64,000 nt of DNA. It comes from Wolbachia endosymbiont (group A) of Rhinocyllus conicus (GTDB lineage: Bacteria > Pseudomonadota > Alphaproteobacteria > Rickettsiales > Anaplasmataceae). Under the pieces are notes generated by a model. That model was not told where the DNA came from, did not search any database, and saw only the letters and a program-made list of their open reading frames with translations. Below are positions 17,229 to 27,400 of this stretch, one piece after another. A program made the position numbers and the translations under genes. The stretch's first letter is position 1; the number at the start of each line of letters is the position of its first letter. The stretch spans positions 1,426,001-1,490,000 of the forward strand of contig NZ_OX366349.1 in the NCBI RefSeq assembly GCF_947250775.1, read 5' to 3'.

Positions 17229-18252
17229 CCTTGGTTAATTGGGTTATTTTACTGAGTTGGTTCATAAAATCAGTGGTGGATAACTTTCCAATAAAGCTTG
17301 ACCCTACATCATCATCGTACTTTATTGAAAATTGAACGCTGTCATCAGTTGTTTTTTCTGATAAGGAAGACATTAATTTTTCAAACGCATCTGAAGTTTT
17401 TGAGTCACCAATCATAAACGAGATTAATTCTTTATAATTTGATATAGCCACGTTGATTTTGTCTTTAAATGAAGACGTAACCAAATTATAATTTTGCATT
17501 CCACCATCTGCAGCAAGAGAAAAATTATTACTTTGAATTAAAAATTTCTCTATGTTGAAATTAACTCTGGAAGCTGAGATGTGGTTTACAAATTCGTAAT
17601 CAAATTTAGTGTCGATACTAAGGTAACTTTCAGGACTTGCAGTATTTTTATACCGATAAGTATAAAAATCAAATCCTAGTTTAGTATTTCCACTTGGTTC
17701 TTTATCGAGGTGAAATTGAATGTAATTGCTTTTATCATTCACTTCAGTTATAACACTTTGCTGATTTTCTGAAACATCACATTTTAATCCATAATCTGCG
17801 TAACGAAGTGTATCTATATAGTCTATCACGGTACTATTTCTGTTGAATCGCAATGAAGATGGTAAATCATTTAGTCTAACAACAAAGTGGCTGCTATCGT
17901 TTGTGTGGCATTTTATATTCTTTTTCTCATCACCATGAACAACAATGTTGACTTCATTGCTTGGTATGTAGATATATACTGATTTATCAAACAATCTATT
18001 TTTTATCAATAAAGCATCAGATGAGATGGTTAATTGCTTATTGGAAAATTTTGGGTTTGTCACACGGAAAATTAGGTTAGAAGGAAGTCCACTGAAATCA
18101 TGTGAAATATCAAACTTTTCGTCGTTAATGTATAGTATTGCTTCAGCTAAAAGATTTTTTACCTTACATGCAGAAAAATACCAAAAACCACTATACGCTA
18201 CAGGAATAAACAAAAGTAAAGAGATGATAATATAGATAAAAATCTTACGCAT
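17212..18252 (-). CDS. Membrane-anchored protein, DUF2125-like
   Basis: 346 residues with one N-terminal hydrophobic segment (about 5-27) and a long polar, beta-rich extracytoplasmic part. The opening with FWYFSACKVKNLL resembles the alphaproteobacterial DUF2125 family, whose function is unknown. It is not a clear enzyme and contains no conserved metal motif. It sits between the ferredoxin (two bases upstream) and ccmH (overlap 17 bases), so it is in the same transcript. The family label is from resemblance only. Confidence 0.7.
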   Translation of the reverse strand: MRKIFIYIIISLLLFIPVAYSGFWYFSACKVKNLLAEAILYINDEKFDISHDFSGLPSNLIFRVTNPKFSNKQLTISSDALLIKNRLFDKSVYIYIPSNEVNIVVHGDEKKNIKCHTNDSSHFVVRLNDLPSSLRFNRNSTVIDYIDTLRYADYGLKCDVSENQQSVITEVNDKSNYIQFHLDKEPSGNTKLGFDFYTYRYKNTASPESYLSIDTKFDYEFVNHISASRVNFNIEKFLIQSNNFSLAADGGMQNYNLVTSSFKDKINVAISNYKELISFMIGDSKTSDAFEKLMSSLSEKTTDDSVQFSIKYDDDVGSSFIGKLSTTDFMNQLSKITQLTKDESSS

Positions 18253-18254
18253 AG

Positions 18255-18614
18255 CTAATTATTCCCCTGTTTATCCAATGATATATTTCTTGTACCCCTT
18301 GGTATGGTTACACACAAACCGTCGATATCTTTTGTGATTTTTATTTGGCACCCAAGTCTTGATGTCTCTGTTAAGCCGAAGGCTAGATCTAACATATCGT
18401 TTTCCTCATCAGATATGGGATTATGCGTTTCTACAGCATCATAAAATTCTGGATCAACAATCACGTGGCATGTAGAACAAGCAAGAGAGCCTTCACATGC
18501 ACCTTCAAGCAGATCTGGATCACTTCTGTGGGCTAAATTAAGCAGAGTTTCTCCCTCTGCAGCTTCATAGCTTTTCTTACTCCCATCAGGTAAAACAAAA
18601 GTAACAGATGGCAT
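18255..18614 (-). CDS. fdx: 2Fe-2S ferredoxin, adrenodoxin type
   Basis: 119 residues. The four cluster ligands are C40, C46, C49 and C89, in CEGSLACSTC and LGCQI, the spacing of ISC-type vertebrate/bacterial ferredoxins. These proteins pass electrons for iron-sulfur cluster assembly and heme A or quinone hydroxylations (established). First gene of the run fdx, DUF2125-like, ccmH. In many Rickettsiales it is near isc genes; here it is not. Confidence 0.95.
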   Translation of the reverse strand: MPSVTFVLPDGSKKSYEAAEGETLLNLAHRSDPDLLEGACEGSLACSTCHVIVDPEFYDAVETHNPISDEENDMLDLAFGLTETSRLGCQIKITKDIDGLCVTIPRGTRNISLDKQGNN

Positions 18615-19293
18615 ATTATTCCTATTAAAATCCTTACTAATTTCTCTGTATTCTACAGGTAATAACTAATATTTGCAAACTCTTTGCAATTCCAGTGCCT
18701 ATTTTTTGTCATCCAAGTACCCCTTTCTTGTCATTCAAGTAGCTGACTACTTGGATCCAGATTGGATACTGAGTTGGTGAGTATAAAAGTATAGCTTCTA
18801 CGTCATACCGCCACGAACCGTCATACCGTGATTTATTCACGGTATCTCATCCGCTAACACGCAGCAGGATGACGAGGTTATCGTCATGCCGCCGCGAACC
18901 GTCATACCGCCGCAGACCGTCATACCGCCGCGGTATCTCTAGATCCCGCTAACAAGTAGCGGGATGACGAATTACTTAACCGTCATACCGTGATTTATTC
19001 ACGGTATCTCACATAGATCCCGCTAACAAGCAGCGGGATGACGAGGTTATCGTCATGTCACCACGAACCGTCATACCGCCGCAGAACGTCATACCGCCGC
19101 GGTATCTCTAGATCCCGCTAACAAGCAGCGGGATGACGATTTATCAGCAATCTACGTCATACCGCGATTCATTCGCGGTATCTCATCAGCTAACAAGCAG
19201 CGGGATGACGAGCTTATCGTCATGCCACCGCGAACCGTCATACCGCGATTCATTCGCGGTATCTCCAGATCCCGCTAACACGTAGCGGGATGA
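18615..19293. repeat. Palindrome array 4
   Basis: No gene. 18700-18765 holds the CCAAGTAG-loop-CTACTTGG type (as inside addA). From about 18800 to 19293 are dense GTCAT-flanked CCCGCT/AGCGGG and TACCGC/GCGGTA palindromes with several block duplications. The array runs straight into repeat R3. Confidence 0.9.
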
Positions 19294-19615
19294 CGGTTGT
19301 CGTTTAGCTATAAATATTTAAGAAATTTACCAAACGAAAAAAAGGCAAAAGAAGCCCCGAGTAGCGAGTTTTGACTCTATATTACTGTAAGTGGCGCTAT
19401 AATAATGTGCTGACGCTTAGTTTAAGCGCGATTTGGCTGAATGTAGAAAAAATTTAAAAGACATGCAGCCGCTATAATTTTATGTAATCCGCCAATAAAT
19501 ACCTGAGTTTTTTACTGAATTTTGTTGTTGAGCCCGCGCGGATCAAAAACAAGTTTTGAGTCATAAATACCCTTAATACTACAATAAGGGGGCTGGCGGA
19601 GTTTGTCAAGTAGGT
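19294..19615 (+). repeat. Repeat R3, sharing only its ends with R1 and R2
   Basis: Begins like R2 with CGGTTGTCGTTTAGCT, then TTAAGAAATTTACCAAACG and GGCAAAAGAAGCCC, and ends with GGGGGCTGGCGGAGTTTGTC. The roughly 220-bp interior is unrelated by eye to that of R1 and R2. No gene is supported inside. A variant of the AATAGACTTCTTGCA motif follows at about 19648-19663. Confidence 0.7.
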
Positions 19616-19689
19616 TTTTTCGTTTCTACTGAATGACAGTTGTGACCTATGCAAGAAGTCTGTTGTAGTTTGTACGATATCTTTATAAA

Positions 19690-21096
19690 ATGGTTCGCAT
19701 AAGTTATCTAGCAGTGCAACTAAACAAATACAAAAATCAAAACGTCGCGGTTTTTGGTCTTGGTAAAACTGGTTTATCCGCCATTAACGCTCTGATAAAG
19801 AGTGGTGCAAGAATATATGCATGGGATGATCATGAAGAGCAAATAGCAAATGCAAAAATGATGTATAAAAAATGTAATTTTATTCATCCCAAGGAATACA
19901 ATTGGCATGAGATCAGTGCATTGGTTTTAAGCCCTGGAGTGCCAACAGAGCCACATTGGATAGTAAAACTTGCAAGGAGATTTGATTGCAAAATAAAATC
20001 AGACATTGAGCTATTTCTTGAAGCTAAAACTACGAACCAGAAGGTAATAGGCATCACAGGAACAAATGGTAAATCAACCACTACATCACTAATAGGGCAC
20101 ATATTAAAATCTGCAGGGAAAAAAGTAGCTATTGGTGGAAATTTAGGCGTTCCTGTTTTGGATCTAGAAAGAGATGCAGAAATTTATGTAATTGAATTTT
20201 CCTCTTTTCAATTGGAGTTGATGAATGAAATTAACGTGGACATTTCAGCACTGCTCAATATTACACCAGATCACATAGATAGGCATGGAAGTATGGAGAA
20301 CTACATAGCAACTAAATTAAAACTGATAAACGGTAGTGAGGTTGCCGTAATAGGATGTGACAATGAGATTACTGCTGACATATTCAACAAATTCACTGGA
20401 AACAAAATTCCAATCTCAGCTTCGATGTCATCCTCTTTGTCATTCCAGCCACTTCTTTTGTCATCCCAGTGCTTGGCTACTCGGATCCAGAAGATCTCGT
20501 TAAAACTAGAGAATCATAGCTTATCAGTAAGCGACGTGAAAATAAACCTAATATCCAATGCAGAAAACATAGCAGCCGCATATGCCGTATGTAAGCTACT
20601 TGGAGTAGATAGCAACACTATTATCAATGGAATCAAGTCCTTTTCAGGACTGAGGCATAGGAATGAACTGCTTGGCAAAATAAGAAATGTGTTTTTCGTG
20701 AACGATAGCAAAGCAACTAATGCAAAGTCGAGCGAAAAGGCGATCTTATCTTATGAAAACATAAATTGGATCGTTGGTGGAAGAAGCAAAAAAGGTGGAA
20801 TAGAATCATTAAGCAAGCATTTCACGAGGATTAGAAAAGCTTTTCTTATTGGGGAATCAACCGAAGCCTTTGCAAACACTATGGAGAATAAAGTAGATTA
20901 TGTTAGATGTTGCAATCTAGAAGATGCATTCAGATTGGCTTTTGAAGAGGCCTTAAATAGCGCAGAAGAAGTAACTATATTACTTTCTCCCACGTGTGCT
21001 TCTTTTGATCAATGGAAAAATTTCGAGGAACGTGGTGAAGCATTTTGTAGAATGTTTGAAAATCTCAGGTACAATCACACATGCTGTTTAGTATAA
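19690..21096 (+). CDS. murD: UDP-N-acetylmuramoyl-L-alanine--D-glutamate ligase with palindrome insertion
   Basis: Adds D-glutamate to UDP-MurNAc-L-Ala in lipid II synthesis. 468 residues: an N-terminal Rossmann-like UDP-binding domain (VAVFGLGKTGLSA), the ATP loop GITGTNGKSTT at 121-131, the central IEFSSFQLE and NITPDHIDRHG motifs, and the C-terminal glutamate-ligase domain (FSGLRHRNE, NDSKATN, SPTCASFDQW). About 25 residues near 243-268 come from a palindromic insertion (20425-20495) that keeps the frame. The start fits the family N-terminus. The COQ9 gene begins seven bases after its stop. Confidence 0.95.
   Translation: MVRISYLAVQLNKYKNQNVAVFGLGKTGLSAINALIKSGARIYAWDDHEEQIANAKMMYKKCNFIHPKEYNWHEISALVLSPGVPTEPHWIVKLARRFDCKIKSDIELFLEAKTTNQKVIGITGTNGKSTTTSLIGHILKSAGKKVAIGGNLGVPVLDLERDAEIYVIEFSSFQLELMNEINVDISALLNITPDHIDRHGSMENYIATKLKLINGSEVAVIGCDNEITADIFNKFTGNKIPISASMSSSLSFQPLLLSSQCLATRIQKISLKLENHSLSVSDVKINLISNAENIAAAYAVCKLLGVDSNTIINGIKSFSGLRHRNELLGKIRNVFFVNDSKATNAKSSEKAILSYENINWIVGGRSKKGGIESLSKHFTRIRKAFLIGESTEAFANTMENKVDYVRCCNLEDAFRLAFEEALNSAEEVTILLSPTCASFDQWKNFEERGEAFCRMFENLRYNHTCCLV
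20425..20495. repeat. Palindromic element inserted in murD
   Basis: Half units GTCATTCCAGCC and GTCATCCCAGTG with a partial partner CTCGGATCCAG, similar to the addA insertions but more eroded. Translated as a Ser/Leu-rich stretch between two conserved MurD blocks. Confidence 0.8.
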
Positions 21097-21102
21097 TGTT
21101 GC

Positions 21103-21702
21103 GTGGAACAAGATGAAATAAAGTTAATAATAGATAAGCTAATTAGGGTTATTCCATTTGAAGGGATAAGCGATGAAACCCTATTAAAAATTTGCACAGA
21201 CCTTAATCTAGCTAATAGCTTTTGCAAATTTCAGAATGGAATATATAGCGCTTTGGAGCACATAGCAGAGGACTTAAATAGCTCAATGGAAGCTGAACTA
21301 AGAAATTCCAATTTAGAAGATATGAAAGTGCGAGAGCGGGTAAAGTTAGCTATTCAAATACGCCTTTCAAACTACGCTAAGCTACCGAATTATAGAGAAC
21401 TTTTAAAAAATGTTTTATCATTCTCCGTATCACCAAAAAATACATATTTTTCTAGTAAACTTTTATACAGAACTATTAGCGCGATTTGGTATGGCATTCA
21501 TGACCAATCAACAGATTTTAACTACTATACAAAAAGAGCAATATTAGCTGGAGTGTACTTAAGTACGATACTTTTTTTTATCAATGATTATTCAGAAGAT
21601 TTTGCGGATACTTTATCGTTTCTTGATAACCGTATCAACAATGTCATGACATTTCAAAAATTCAAAACTCGCTTAAAAGGAATCATAGGAAATTTCTTAT
21701 AA
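21103..21702 (+). CDS. coq9: COQ9 family protein (ubiquinone biosynthesis)
   Basis: 199 residues, GTG start seven bases after murD. All-helical TetR-like fold; the C-terminal hallmark is clear: IWYGIHDQSTDFNYYTKRAILAGVY is the COQ9 signature region. In mitochondria COQ9 binds lipids and delivers quinone intermediates to COQ7 (established); the alphaproteobacterial role is presumed similar. ubiG at 46113 belongs to the same pathway. No DNA-binding helix-turn-helix is evident, so I do not call it a TetR regulator. Confidence 0.88.
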   Translation: MEQDEIKLIIDKLIRVIPFEGISDETLLKICTDLNLANSFCKFQNGIYSALEHIAEDLNSSMEAELRNSNLEDMKVRERVKLAIQIRLSNYAKLPNYRELLKNVLSFSVSPKNTYFSSKLLYRTISAIWYGIHDQSTDFNYYTKRAILAGVYLSTILFFINDYSEDFADTLSFLDNRINNVMTFQKFKTRLKGIIGNFL

Positions 21703-21792
21703 GCTTTTCATCATACTGGTTATTCATATTTATATTCTCTTGTTTTTTTTTGATCTTTATGTTAAAATAACTAAATATTCATTAACGATAAA

Positions 21793-23133
21793 ATGAAAGT
21801 TATTTATCATACCAATGGTAATATCAAGCCAGAAGAAAATACGAAACATATAATAAACTTTTTTGGAGTACTTGGGTGTATTAAGGTTAATACTCGTAGT
21901 AAAAATCCACCTAAGGAGCAAGAAAGTAAGTTAGTTAAGCATTATTTTGACTATCCTTATTTTTCTAGAATTGTTAATCCAGAATTCTTTAAAAAAGAAT
22001 TGAATGATGAAGAAAGAAAATTCAATAGGAGAATAGTATCACTATGGTTATGTTCTGCTATATTTTCTACTGCTTCTATTGTATCGTTATACTTGGCATA
22101 CCAGAATCAAAAATCAAAAAAGGTACTTACAGGGTTAGCTTTTGCATCAGTAGTGCTATCAATTTTGGCTACCATATGTTTTATCGTATTTTGCCTATGG
22201 ATGCTTTTTGACTTTGTTAAGGAAAGGTTCGTTGTACATAGAATCAAAAGCTTTTTGGAAAATGAAGTCAGCCCTGAGTGGGTAAAGCGTTACAAAAAAG
22301 AACTTGTAGGTGACGATAAGGAAGTGGATGCAGAAGCTCACGATCAAGAGTTAGGAGAAAATAAAGATATAGAAGATATTGTGGAGTTCCTCTTGGAAAG
22401 AAAGAAAATTGTAGCGCTATATGAATTTCTAACAAACGGTGAAAAGTTAGTTCAAGCTGGAATGGCAATGGTAAACATGTTACTTGTAAAAGGTGTGCAT
22501 CCAAACGATATAATTTTGGATACTAACTCTCTTGGAGGAGGAATTGCAGCAGAAGTTTTAAAAAGGTTTGAAAAGCAAGGGATTTATTTAACGCTAATTC
22601 ATAGTAATTCTTATAGCTCGCTTAAGGATGCAACTAATAACTTTCCTCATGGGGTAGGGAGTTTTTTCATGAGACGGCTTCCTGCAAAATTCTTGAATTT
22701 TTGGTTTAGTCGTTGCGGATTGGAATTTAATTCACGAGAGATTATAGAGAATACAAAATGTCCTGTATTGATTGTCGGTAGGAAAGGCGATACTGTGATT
22801 CCACAGGAAATACAACTTGTTGGTAAACTGAGTGATCAATCAACTGAAGAAAGGTTAAGAAGAAATAGAGTGCTTGAACATGATCCAGAAAGAGCTTGTG
22901 AGAATAAAAATATTCACATCGATCATGAAGAACATTTGGTATGGAAAGATGGCGAAAAATATGAAAGTTATATTAAAATAAAAAGTGATTTTATTGAGTT
23001 GGCGGATAATTATCTGGTAAGTAATAACTTTAATGGAGGTTATAAGCCTGAAGAATACAAAAAAAGCCATTTCTCAGGAAACTTGACGGAAATAGAACTG
23101 AAACCCATCAATGAAGAGTATATGCAAGTTTAA
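21793..23133 (+). CDS. Membrane protein with alpha/beta-hydrolase-like domain, candidate effector
   Basis: 446 residues, function unknown. Two hydrophobic segments (about 84-104 and 115-140) follow a polar N-terminus. The C-terminal half has a hydrolase pattern: nucleophile elbow NSLGGG with Ser246 after a beta-strand (IILDT), CPVLIVGRKGDTVIP with a plausible acid Asp333, and a His in HIDHEEHLVW (378 or 381). The layout recalls Legionella SidB/SdbA-type secreted hydrolases; I base that on motif layout only. Its stop overlaps the rsmD stop by four bases, tail to tail. A plausible type IV substrate given the nearby virB operon. Confidence 0.7.
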   Translation: MKVIYHTNGNIKPEENTKHIINFFGVLGCIKVNTRSKNPPKEQESKLVKHYFDYPYFSRIVNPEFFKKELNDEERKFNRRIVSLWLCSAIFSTASIVSLYLAYQNQKSKKVLTGLAFASVVLSILATICFIVFCLWMLFDFVKERFVVHRIKSFLENEVSPEWVKRYKKELVGDDKEVDAEAHDQELGENKDIEDIVEFLLERKKIVALYEFLTNGEKLVQAGMAMVNMLLVKGVHPNDIILDTNSLGGGIAAEVLKRFEKQGIYLTLIHSNSYSSLKDATNNFPHGVGSFFMRRLPAKFLNFWFSRCGLEFNSREIIENTKCPVLIVGRKGDTVIPQEIQLVGKLSDQSTEERLRRNRVLEHDPERACENKNIHIDHEEHLVWKDGEKYESYIKIKSDFIELADNYLVSNNFNGGYKPEEYKKSHFSGNLTEIELKPINEEYMQV

Positions 23134-23678
23134 GTTAATAGAGAAAGAAAAATTATTCTTGCTATACCGTAGGTACGTTCCAAGATTATACTGAAGTTTT
23201 TATTGCACTCAAAACCTTCGTTTTTCCTAATCTCTAGAATTATCAATGCATCATCACTTAACCAGCCTGAGTGAGCTAGTCCATTCAACGTTGATTCAAC
23301 TAGATTGCTATTGTAAGGTGGGTCTATAAAAACTACATCGCACTTTGAAATAGGTTGTGGCAATTTGTTAGCACTGCAACAAATTAGCGTGACATTGTTC
23401 GTAATTCCAAAATCTTCTGCTGTTTTTTTAGGCAGTTGCAAATTGTAATAATCTGAATCCACCATGAATGCATGTTTAGCGCCGCGAGAAAGTGCTTCAA
23501 ATGAAAAAGAGCCACTTCCGCAGAATAAATCAAGTACATTCAAGTTATAAATAGGTTTTCTTGAGGAAAGTATACTAAATATTGCTTCTCGGACAACACT
23601 CATAGTTGGCCGTGCAGCTAAATGCTTACCTGTAGTTATTTTTCTTCCGCGATATTTGCCTGCAATGATGCGTAGCAT
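23130..23678 (-). CDS. rsmD: 16S rRNA (guanine966-N2)-methyltransferase
   Basis: 182 residues. Opens MLRIIAGKYRGRKI as RsmD proteins do, has the SAM-binding loop VLDLFCGSGSFSFEAL at 48-63 and the catalytic DPPY at 119-122. It methylates G966 of 16S rRNA during 30S assembly. The gene stands alone on the minus strand; ends overlap the hydrolase-like gene by four bases. Confidence 0.95.
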   Translation of the reverse strand: MLRIIAGKYRGRKITTGKHLAARPTMSVVREAIFSILSSRKPIYNLNVLDLFCGSGSFSFEALSRGAKHAFMVDSDYYNLQLPKKTAEDFGITNNVTLICCSANKLPQPISKCDVVFIDPPYNSNLVESTLNGLAHSGWLSDDALIILEIRKNEGFECNKNFSIILERTYGIARIIFLSLLT

Positions 23679-23797
23679 ACTAAATAAGCTCCAAAATAAC
23701 TAATTATTTATACTATATGATTAATGTCAATATGGCTTTAGCAGTTTAATAGAGAGAAGCTATCGAGTCGCTTGTAAGAAAGACACAAACACAAAAC

Positions 23798-24430
23798 TCA
23801 TCCGTTATTTTTTTCTGATTTGCCTACTGCATTAATTGCTTGACCAATCTCATCTTGTAAACCACCATAATCATTTCTTTCATCATGATTTATCCCTTCA
23901 ATTCTGCTTTCTAACTCCAGCTTAATTATAGTATTAATTTTATCTATGTTATCGAGAAAGCTTTTACATTCTTCATCACTATACTCTTCGCCAGATGCTT
24001 TTTTTTCAACAAATAGGTTTTTAAATCCTACTAAATCGGAATTCTGATCGGTATTCAGTACAACATTTCTCTCTACGAAGCTAAGATCTGATAGTAATAA
24101 ACTAACCTCTAATAGATCTTCACTTTTAATGTTTGCAAGATTATCAAGATTGTCTAAAATATTAAACACCTTAAGCCTTTCTTGTGCAATCTCTTTGTCT
24201 TCCTTATCAAATTCAGACAATAAACTATGATTATCTACAAATTTCTCACTCAAAGCTTTATTTAATTTAGTGAGGTCGATATTGTTGTCTAGTGTGTTGT
24301 CTAATAGTAGATCTACTCTTGCCCTACGCGCATTTAAAATGTCATCGTAGTCATTTAACTTTATATTACCATCACCGTCTTGCTGCAGACCATAATAATT
24401 TAATCCTTTAAAGTTATGATTCTTCGTCAT
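23798..24430 (-). CDS. Hypothetical protein at the end of the virB operon
   Basis: 210 residues from the ATG at 24430, which overlaps the last codons of the fourth virB6 gene, so translation is probably coupled. A longer in-frame start at 24553 would lie inside virB6 and is not chosen. The protein is acidic, helical and leucine-rich, with no membrane segment, signal peptide or motif I recognise. Wolbachia virB3-virB6 operons are typically followed by an uncharacterised gene in this position; its co-translation suggests a link to secretion, but that is inference. Confidence 0.75.
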   Translation of the reverse strand: MTKNHNFKGLNYYGLQQDGDGNIKLNDYDDILNARRARVDLLLDNTLDNNIDLTKLNKALSEKFVDNHSLLSEFDKEDKEIAQERLKVFNILDNLDNLANIKSEDLLEVSLLLSDLSFVERNVVLNTDQNSDLVGFKNLFVEKKASGEEYSDEECKSFLDNIDKINTIIKLELESRIEGINHDERNDYGGLQDEIGQAINAVGKSEKNNG

Positions 24431-27400
24431 TATCACCCCTGTTATCAGCCCTTTCATTATTCTCACGTTCTGTATCTTCTCCAAAAAGTAATGAGGTGTC
24501 GTAATTTTCGCCTTCTTGATCTCTTTCTTTTTTTCTTCTAGCTCTTTCAGCACGTTTTTCTATAGCTTCCGGAGTATTAGTGTATTTTTCTGTGCCTAAC
24601 TCTCGTGCTAATTCATTTGATTGATCAGACTTATTTTCCTTTAGTGGTTGATCAAGCTTGTCTTTTTCTGGTTCTCTCTTACGTCCGATAGTGTAATCAT
24701 GAAGTTTTTCTAAGAAATCTCGCCTATGCGATTTTGCTCTACAGAGCAGATTACCTTGGTAACCATCTTTTTCTCCTGTACGGTGGCTAACTCCTATAGA
24801 ATCAAGGCCATGCTCCCAAGTAAACTTCATAGCATCTTCTATTGTATAGCCCAAATGTGACCCTACATATCCTTTATAATAATCTAAATATTTACCAATC
24901 CTTCTATGTGTAATATCTTCTTTATCAACTCCAAATGCCCTGTAAATTTTTTCCTCAAGCTTATCAATGTCATTTTCAGGCGATGTCACAAATTTTGTTG
25001 CTTCAATAGTAGCATTTACAAGTTTACGTGGCGCATCAATAGCATGTTTCAGTACACCTCCAACTCTTGGTATCCTACCCAGTAGATTAGCTGTACCTCC
25101 GGCTAATCTGTCTGGTAAATGAGTAGCCCAACTGCCTAAAGACTCTAGTTTTCCACCAGCAAAATCTTGCCACTTCTGCTTTAATCCTTCTGCTACACCA
25201 GCTAAAGGTGACGCATGATACATGCTAGATATGCTGTAAACGCTGTATCCACCACCGGCAATACTTGAGCCCATTTGTTGCACAAACTCACGTAAGGAGA
25301 ACATTAAGAATGAGAGCAAGAATAATACAAAGATTTCCCCCGCATTGATTAAATAGCCCCTCTGTATGTCTTGCACCCTTTGGTAATCGCTATTATTTTG
25401 ATAATCTTTATTTAAGTCAGAGAAATTTTCCAATTTACAGCTTTTATCACTTTTAATCACCTTTTCCACCAAAGACTTTATCTCTCTTTTAAGATCTGGT
25501 CTTATGGTACCTTTTCTGTAGTCATCCACTATTTTCCTATAATTTTTACATTTTTCTTCATCTTGCTGAGGTTGACAGTAAAGCTCTGTTATTTTACTAT
25601 TCATACCACCTATCTTTTTGTCTATATTGTTGATCAGTAATATAATGTTAGCCCTCTCTGATGCATGAGATAAACTATTTGTTAAGCGTACTAGATCTTT
25701 TTCACTACAGCCATTACTAACTACCATATCACTTTCTGCAATATAGTGGTCTGCTGGATTCCTTTTAGTACCAGGAATTGGATTAAAGAAAGGATAATCT
25801 ATATAACGAAAACCTTTTTCAATGTAATCCGGTGGAAGCGGGATATACCCAGCGCCGCCAGTAAATTTTATTGTACCACCTTCTCTGCTTATCTTTTCTA
25901 TACCTTCTATGTTCTTATCTACGTTCAGCGGAGAAGCTTCTCCAAGAGTGTAAGGTACGAAAATTTGCCCTGGGGTCCAACCAAAGTACTGCTTATCAAC
26001 GATACAAAAACCGCCAAACACCCATTTTGGAGCACATAACCTTACCTCAAACCATTTATTGTAGCATACAGTAAAACCTAACTGCCTATAAAAGGTATTC
26101 ATTATAATGGAAGCCAGTAATGACAAGAGAGCAAATATCATAATCGACTGTAAACAAAAGCTGATGCAGAATTTTATCCAACCTTCAAACAGACTTTTCA
26201 GCGGTGAAAATAAAATAGAGATCAGGAACAATGGCATGATAGCTATAAGAAAAGCTATACCCATAAAACCAGAGAGAAATATTATGTAAGCATATAAGCA
26301 CAGCAAGAAATATAAAACTATCCCTATGAAAATTGCTGGTATCATAAGTAAGCTTGCCCACATTTGGTAATGTAAAAACGCTGCAAACTTTTTCCAAACA
26401 GAATAAGCAAAAAACTTATTGAACATGTCCTCCATGAAGCTAAACAACTTAGCTTCATCTCCTTGAGCAATACTTCCGGTGTTCATGTTGGGAGCAAAAT
26501 TAGTAATTATACTTATCAGTTGTTCAAGACCTTTAACGAATAGAACGAGAAAATGATCATAGAAAAATCTAAAACTTCCAGGAGATATAAGCACTATTAC
26601 TAGAGTGATTTTCATCATTCTGATGAGCATATCATGCTTAGTTTCTCGTATCATGCCAAAAAGATAAAGAAGCGATGAAATCATTACAAATAGAACAAGC
26701 AAGGAAAGAACAAAATTGTGAAAACTTGAACCTTTTTTAACTATATTCTCAAACATAGTTTGCGCAGCCGCACACTCACTACCTTTACAATCTTTATTAG
26801 GTGAGATCAATAAAGTGTCTTTTAGATAATGATAAACTTCATTGAAAAATCCAAAGGTACCTGGTTTTTGTACTCCACCCAAAAACTCAAAAGAGTAGCC
26901 ACCTACATTATCTAAGTAATATCTATCTAATATTTTTACATATATTTTCCATCCCTTTTCTAACTTCAACTCATTACAATTTCTGTCCTTTAATGTAGTG
27001 CTATCTCTGTCTAAAGTAAAAAGTCCATTGGCGCCCTCTGCTGTGGAGTTATAACCTAGATGTACAGTAGGATATTGAGGATCGCGCATTAACTTTAGAT
27101 TTTCGTTAGGATCATCTTTCCCCGTTTGAAACAAAAGATAAGCACCATGACCATTGGTAAACCAACATGGAGCACCACGTGATACTGTATTTGCGCTATC
27201 ATCTTCATTAATGCACTTGCACTTTACAGTGCAACTTGCATCAGGCTTACTTGAAAATTTTTGTATGCTAGGTTTATAATCATTACAAACTAAGTGAAAG
27301 TCAGGTAGACTATTATCACCTGACTTGCCTTCAAATTTAGTTGCATATTTTAACTGCTCCAAGCCTTGTAAGGTATAACTGCCTTTTTTAGATTCCTTCT

